Assembly: GCF_014650075.1 (NCBI RefSeq)
Contig: NZ_BMUG01000004.1
Span: forward strand, 62,001 to 126,000
Direction of reading: 5' to 3'
Origin: Streptomyces microflavus
GTDB lineage: Bacteria; Actinomycetota; Actinomycetes; Streptomycetales; Streptomycetaceae
Length of the DNA: 64,000 nucleotides
In this document: piece after piece, positions 60,012 to 64,000 of the stretch
Layout of the letters: every line of letters starts with the position of its first letter
Position numbering within the stretch: the first letter of the stretch is position 1
Notes under the pieces: model-generated
The model's input: the letters and a program-made list of their open reading frames with translations, nothing else
Database searches by the model: none
Told to the model about the DNA's origin: nothing
Program-made: the position numbers and the translations under genes

Positions 60012-60773
60012 ATGACGGAGACGGGGACGAGCACCGACTGGCAGTCCTGGCAGGAGAGCTGGGACCGGCAGCAGGAGTGGTACATGCCCGACCGTGAGGA
60101 GCGGTTCCGGGTGATGCTGGACATGGTCGAGGCGGTCGTCGGCCCCGCGCCCCGGGTCCTCGACCTCGCGTGCGGTACGGGAAGTATTACCGACCGGCTC
60201 CTGAAGCGGTTCCCGGACGCCACGAGCACCGGTGTCGACCTCGACCCCGCTCTCCTGGCGATAGCCCGCGGCACCTTCGAGGGCGACGACCGGGTCACCT
60301 TCCACGCCGCCGACCTCAAGGACCCCGACTGGACCACCCGGCTGCCTCACACCTCGTACGACGCCGTCCTCACCGCCACCGCCCTGCACTGGTTCCACAG
60401 CGAGCCGCTGGCCGTGCTGTACGGGCAGCTCGGCGGTCTCGTCCGGGACGGCGGGGTCTTCATGAACGCCGACCGCACCATCGACCCCGGCACTCCCCGG
60501 ATCAACGACGCCGAACGCGCCCACCGGCACGCCGCCATGGACCGCGCCAAGGCCGCCGGTGCCCTGGACTGGGCCGAGTGGTGGGCCGTCGCCGCCAAGG
60601 ACCCCGTACTCGCCGGACCCACCGCCGAACGGTTCGCGATCTACGGCGAGCACGCGGACGGCGACATGCCCTCCGCCGACTGGCACGCCCGCACCCTGCT
60701 CGCCTCCGGCTTCGGCGAGGCCCGCGCGGTCTGGGCCTCACCTTCGGACAGCCTGGTCCTCGCCGTGAAGTAG
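60012..60773 (+). CDS. Class I SAM-dependent methyltransferase
   Basis: A 253-residue methyltransferase. Motif I is VLDLACGTGSITDRLL, the acidic residue of strand 2 is GVDLDPALL, and TFHAADLKD and DAVLTATALHWFHSEPL are the post-I motifs. The ATG at 60012 follows TGGAGGTTGG. It resembles trans-aconitate and ubiquinone-type methyltransferases, but the substrate is unknown. Not related in sequence to the island methyltransferase beyond the common fold. Confidence 0.83.
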   Translation: MTETGTSTDWQSWQESWDRQQEWYMPDREERFRVMLDMVEAVVGPAPRVLDLACGTGSITDRLLKRFPDATSTGVDLDPALLAIARGTFEGDDRVTFHAADLKDPDWTTRLPHTSYDAVLTATALHWFHSEPLAVLYGQLGGLVRDGGVFMNADRTIDPGTPRINDAERAHRHAAMDRAKAAGALDWAEWWAVAAKDPVLAGPTAERFAIYGEHADGDMPSADWHARTLLASGFGEARAVWASPSDSLVLAVK

Positions 60774-60891
60774 CGGCCCGAATCCCGCAACCTCCCGCAC
60801 CCCCCGACGCACTGAAAGGGTGAGACGGTCCGCAGCCGCGGGCCCGGGGGAAGAGGGGGGCGGTCCATGCGGATCCCGGAATGGGGCCGGA

Positions 60892-61380
60892 ATGCGGACC
60901 GGTGAGGACGCCGCGCTGCACGACTTCGTGGAGGGCAGACGCACCGCGCTGTTCCGCAGCGCCTATCTGCTGTGCGGCGACCGGCACGAGGCCGAGGACC
61001 TGGTCCAGAGCGCGCTGGTCAAGGTCGTCCTCGGCGGTCGGCGGCACGGACGGCTCGACAACATCGAGGCGTACGCCCGCAAGACGCTGGTCAACACCTT
61101 CATCGCGAGCCGCCGGAGGTTCTGGCGGCGTGAGCAGGCGTACGCCGAACTGCCCGACCGCCAGATGGCCACGTCCGACACGGACACCGGCCTGGTCGTC
61201 CGGGAGGCGCTCGCCCGGCTCACACCCAAGCAGCGCGCGGTGCTGGTCCTCCGGTATTGGGAGGACCTGAGCGTGGAGGCCACGGCCGAGGCGCTCGGGA
61301 TGCGGACGAACACGGTCAAGAGCCACGCGGCTCGTGGCCTGGCGGCGCTGCGCGCCGGGATGGCGGAGGAATTGGTATGA
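60892..61380 (+). CDS. SigE-family ECF-type sigma factor
   Basis: A 162-residue ECF sigma factor of the Streptomyces SigE70 group. Region 2 is FRSAYLLCGDRHEAEDLVQSALVKVV and YARKTLVNTFIASRRR. Region 4 is LARLTPKQRAVLVLRYWEDLSVEATAEALGMRTNTVKSHAARGLAAL. I chose ATG 60892, which gives the usual MRTGEDAALHDFVEGR start; the frame continues upstream without a good site. Its stop overlaps the next ATG, so the membrane protein downstream is the probable regulator. Confidence 0.87.
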   Translation: MRTGEDAALHDFVEGRRTALFRSAYLLCGDRHEAEDLVQSALVKVVLGGRRHGRLDNIEAYARKTLVNTFIASRRRFWRREQAYAELPDRQMATSDTDTGLVVREALARLTPKQRAVLVLRYWEDLSVEATAEALGMRTNTVKSHAARGLAALRAGMAEELV

Positions 61381-62180
61381 ACGACGTCCACGAGCTGCTC
61401 GACCGCGCTGCCGACGAGGCGGGGGCCCCGGGGTTCTCCACCGATGCGGTGTACGCCAGGGCCGCCCGGATACGGCGGCGCCGCCGGGCCGTCGTCTCGG
61501 CTGCGGTGCTCACGGTGGCTGCGGCCGGGGCGTTCACGGTGGCCCGGGCCGGCTCGCCGGCGGACACCGCCCGCTCCTCGGTGGCGACGACGCCCCTGCC
61601 GGCCGGGTCCCCGACGAGCGCGGCACCCGGTCCAGCGGGCACCAAGGCGGAGCGGCTGGACGCGCTGCTGCCCCCGGACGTGGGGGACATCGAACAGGTC
61701 CTGATCCTCGCCCTCACCAAGCAGTTGCCGCCCGAGCAGGCGACCCCCGACTACCTGGGGCCGCTGGACGGTGAGTACGCGTTCCGCAAGAACGGCGGCG
61801 TGGGCTATCTCGTCCTCTCCTACGAGGACCGGAAGGCCGTGACGGAGAAGATCGGCCGCCCGGCCGATCCGGACGAGGACCTCTGCACCGAAGTGCCCCC
61901 GAGCACCTTCCGGAATCACTGCACCCGTGAGGTGCTCCCCGACGGCCGGGTGCTGACCGTGTGGAACGACCCCATGCAGTTCCGGGGCGGCGACGATGTC
62001 CGCTGGGGACCCGAGCTCGTCGGCCGACTCGTCCAGAGGGACGGCTCCCGGCTCCTCGTGCGCTCCAGCACCGGGTTCGAGAGCACCGGAACCCAGGGGC
62101 CGCTGCTGGACGCGCCCCCGGTCTCCCGGGAGCAGCTGAGGGAGTTGCTCACCGGTCCGGAGGTGCTGCCCCAGGGCTGA
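61377..62180 (+). CDS. Membrane-anchored partner of the sigma factor
   Basis: A 267-residue protein. The cytoplasmic N-terminus of about 35 residues ([15 protein letters not shown]) resembles those of small anti-sigma proteins. One membrane helix follows at about 38-58. The rest is extracytoplasmic, with a Pro/Ser-rich linker and a domain with two cysteines ([17 protein letters not shown]). ATGA overlap with the sigma gene sets the start. By analogy with other SigE70 pairs it senses or restrains the sigma factor. No anti-sigma zinc motif is visible, so this is inference. Confidence 0.75.
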   Translation: MNDVHELLDRAADEAGAPGFSTDAVYARAARIRRRRRAVVSAAVLTVAAAGAFTVARAGSPADTARSSVATTPLPAGSPTSAAPGPAGTKAERLDALLPPDVGDIEQVLILALTKQLPPEQATPDYLGPLDGEYAFRKNGGVGYLVLSYEDRKAVTEKIGRPADPDEDLCTEVPPSTFRNHCTREVLPDGRVLTVWNDPMQFRGGDDVRWGPELVGRLVQRDGSRLLVRSSTGFESTGTQGPLLDAPPVSREQLRELLTGPEVLPQG

Positions 62181-62277
62181 CAGGGCCCCGCCGGACGCGT
62201 GGACGGGCGGCCCAGGCCCGCACCCGGGCTGGACCCGGCCCGGACCCGGCCCCGGGCTGGACCCGGGCCGATCCCAG

Positions 62278-62318
62278 CCCGCACCCAGGCCCGCACCCAG
62301 GCCCGCACCCAGGCCCGG
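62278..62318. repeat. Tandem 12-bp repeats
   Basis: GCACCCAGGCCC occurs three times in a row (62281, 62293, 62305), within a longer C-rich tract from about 62210 full of CCCGGG and CCAGCCC variants. It lies between convergent genes and is non-coding. Confidence 0.8.
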
Positions 62319-62337
62319 ACCCGGCCCGGGACGCGGA

Positions 62338-62374
62338 AGAGGGCGGCACGGACCCTGGGTCCGTACCGCCCTCT
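62338..62374. terminator. Terminator between convergent genes
   Basis: Arms GAGGGCGGCACGGACCC and GGTCCGTACCGCCCTC pair over about 16 bp with a two-base centre, 23 bp past the stop of the ABC ATPase gene on the minus strand. Confidence 0.75.
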
Positions 62375-62396
62375 CCCTCACAGCCTGTGCAGCGGG

Positions 62397-63161
62397 CTAC
62401 AGCACCTTCGACAGGAACGACTTCGTCCGGTCGTGCTGCGGATTGGTCAGCACGTCGCGCGGGTGGCCGGACTCGACCACCACGCCGTCGTCCATGAAGA
62501 CCAGCGCGTCACCGACCTCGCGGGCGAAGCCCATCTCGTGGGTGACGACGATCATCGTCATGCCGTCCTCGGCCAGGCCGCGCATGACGTCCAGGACATC
62601 GCCCACCAGCTCGGGGTCGAGCGCGGAGGTCGGCTCGTCGAAGAGCATCAGCTTCGGCTCCATCGCCAGCGCACGGGCGATGGCGACGCGCTGCTGCTGG
62701 CCGCCGGAGAGCTGGGTGGGGTAGTTCTTCGCCTTGTCGGCGAGGCCCACCCGGTCCAGCAGCTTCTCGGCGCGGGCCCGGGCCACGGCCTTGGCCTCGC
62801 CCTTGACCTGGATCGGCGCCTCCATGACGTTCTCGAGCGCCGTCATGTGCGGGAACAGGTTGAAGCGCTGGAAGACCATGCCGATGTCCCGGCGCTGGAG
62901 GGCGACCTCGCTGTCCTTGAGCTCGTAGAGCTTGTCGCCCTTCTGCCGGTAGCCGACCAGCTGGCCGTCGACCGAGAGCCGGCCGGCGTTGATCTGCTCC
63001 AGGTGGTTGATGCACCGCAGGAACGTCGACTTGCCGGAACCGGACGGGCCGATCAGGCAGAACACCTCACGCGGGGCGACCTCCAGGTCGATGCCCTTGA
63101 GGATGTGGGCGGCGCCGAAGGACTTGTGGACGCCCTCGGCCTTCACCATGGGGGTGGTCAT
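62397..63161 (-). CDS. Polar amino-acid ABC transporter ATPase
   Basis: A 254-residue ATPase of the GlnQ/HisP type. Walker A is [14 protein letters not shown], the Q-loop is [17 protein letters not shown], the signature is [15 protein letters not shown], Walker B is [14 protein letters not shown], and the switch His is in VVTHEMGF. The ATG overlaps the permease stop (ATGA). It powers uptake of an amino acid or similar compound together with the permease upstream; the binding protein is not in the window. Confidence 0.93.
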   Translation of the reverse strand: MTTPMVKAEGVHKSFGAAHILKGIDLEVAPREVFCLIGPSGSGKSTFLRCINHLEQINAGRLSVDGQLVGYRQKGDKLYELKDSEVALQRRDIGMVFQRFNLFPHMTALENVMEAPIQVKGEAKAVARARAEKLLDRVGLADKAKNYPTQLSGGQQQRVAIARALAMEPKLMLFDEPTSALDPELVGDVLDVMRGLAEDGMTMIVVTHEMGFAREVGDALVFMDDGVVVESGHPRDVLTNPQHDRTKSFLSKVL

Positions 63162-64000
63162 GCGGAGACACCTCCGGAGGGCCGGTTGCTGAACGAGGCG
63201 AGGTTCACCTTGATGCGCTGCAGCGGCGTGAGCGGCAGCGAGCGCAGCGAGCCGCGGGCGTAACGGCGCTCCAGGTAGTACTGGCCGACGCTGAACACGC
63301 TGGTCATCACGATGTACCAGATGGACGCGACGAAGAGCATCTCCATCACCGCGTACGACGTGGAGCCGATCTGCGAGGTGGAGCGGAGCAGCTCGTTGTA
63401 GGTGACCGCGTAGACCAGCGAGGAGGTCTTCAGCATGTTGATGAACTCGTTGCCGGTCGGCGGGATGATCACCCGCAGCGCCTGCGGCAGGACCACGCGG
63501 CGCATGGTCTTGCCCTGGGTCATGCCCAGCGCGTGCGACGCCTCGGTCTGGCCCTCGTCGACCGACTGGATGCCGGCGCGGCAGATCTCCGCCATGTAGG
63601 CGGCCTCGTTCAGGGCGAGCCCCAGCAGGGCGCACATGAACGGGGTCATGACGTCCGTCATCTCGTCCTTGTAGATGAACGGGATGTTCAGGACCGGGAA
63701 GATCAGCGCCAGGTTGAACCAGAGCAGCAGCTGGACGTAGACCGGCGTGCCCCGGAAGAACCAGATGTACAGCCAGGCCACCCAGCTGGTGACCGGGTTC
63801 TTCGAGAGCCGCATCACGGCCAGGACGACACCGAGGATCACGCCGAGCACCATGGCGAGGACGCTGATCAGCAGGGTGCGGCCCGCTCCGGCGACGACGT
63901 TGCTGTCGAACAGCTTGTCGCCCACGGCCTGCCACTGGATGTTGCCCTGCGAGAAGGCGTACACGAGGGCGGCGAGGAGGCCGATGACCACGATGCCGCT
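63158..64000 (-). CDS. Polar amino-acid ABC transporter permease, cut by the window edge
   Basis: At least 280 residues of a HisM/GlnP-type permease, with the N-terminus beyond the right edge. The first visible hydrophobic helix is [15 protein letters not shown]. The core permease domain starts at [20 protein letters not shown], and the EAA-type loop is [24 protein letters not shown]. Five or six membrane helices are visible, ending in a cytoplasmic tail. Its stop overlaps the start of the ATPase gene. An in-frame ATG at 63991 is probably internal, since the frame stays open to the edge. Confidence 0.88.
   Translation of the reverse strand, partial: SGIVVIGLLAALVYAFSQGNIQWQAVGDKLFDSNVVAGAGRTLLISVLAMVLGVILGVVLAVMRLSKNPVTSWVAWLYIWFFRGTPVYVQLLLWFNLALIFPVLNIPFIYKDEMTDVMTPFMCALLGLALNEAAYMAEICRAGIQSVDEGQTEASHALGMTQGKTMRRVVLPQALRVIIPPTGNEFINMLKTSSLVYAVTYNELLRSTSQIGSTSYAVMEMLFVASIWYIVMTSVFSVGQYYLERRYARGSLRSLPLTPLQRIKVNLASFSNRPSGGVSA

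Noticed and set aside
1..64000. tRNA or rRNA genes
   Set aside because: No cloverleaf with a GTTCGA-type T arm or rRNA-like stretch was noticed by eye; a covariance search would be needed for certainty.

Overview
The window is high-GC actinobacterial DNA, almost certainly Streptomyces. Third codon positions are nearly all G or C, GTG starts and ATGA stop/start overlaps are common, and the genes include dasR-dasABC, wblE, a sigH-type sigma factor, nickel SOD with its protease, a B12-controlled class Ia ribonucleotide reductase and snapalysin. From memory, the gene order resembles the nrd - das - wblE - sigH - sodN part of the S. coelicolor core chromosome. That comparison was not computed.

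Layout. 1-3880: a minus-strand run of five very small, mostly overlapping genes faces a TPR-type regulator, a UTRA-only protein and a DUF397 protein. 3954-6592: three-gene ABC-2 exporter. 6781-10466: nrdAB with an adenosylcobalamin riboswitch. 10661-13086: cstA and a YbdD-like partner. 13336-21478: chitin/N-acetylglucosamine block (dasR, dasABC, NagZ-like dasD, nagB, a SIS-domain sugar-phosphate protein) with DasR-type (dre) operators. 21882-27576: PdtaS-like sensor kinase, wblE, diacylglycerol-kinase-like protein, sigH and its anti-sigma partner, UBP zinc finger protein. 27612-32001: NhaP antiporter, PLP deaminase, flavohaemoglobin and NsrR, the last two each with a 23-bp NsrR-type operator. 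32139-35372: family 2B encapsulin shell with a polyprenyl-synthase cargo candidate and an acetyltransferase. 35430-51378: mixed core genes, including snapalysin and its LysR regulator, an LPDTG-anchored surface protein, two DUF1266 paralogues, and a coupled operon of hydrolase, acyltransferase, histidine kinase and response regulator. 58376-64000: sodN-sodX, a CGNR protein, a methyltransferase, an ECF-type sigma factor with its partner, and a polar amino-acid ABC transporter cut by the window edge.

The most unusual part is 51595-58394. The last bases of sodN, stop codon included, occur twice as a perfect 21-bp direct repeat 6.8 kb apart, each beside a similar terminator hairpin. The DNA between looks like a genomic island inserted at the 3' end of sodN. 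It carries a compositionally foreign gene with a HEPN-like RNxxxH motif, a NUDIX hydrolase, a TPR regulator interrupted by an amber codon, and a four-gene row: unknown protein, atypical APH-fold kinase-like protein, SAM methyltransferase and HAD phosphatase of the RNA-repair-associated type. No integrase is visible. The function of this cassette is not known to me; RNA or nucleotide repair, or defence, is a guess.

Regulation visible in the DNA: dre sites upstream of dasA and nagB, and less expected ones upstream of the ABC-2 exporter and the PdtaS-like kinase; NsrR sites; inverted repeats upstream of snpA/LysR, the DUF1648-GntR pair, the surface protein and the hydrolase at 50506.
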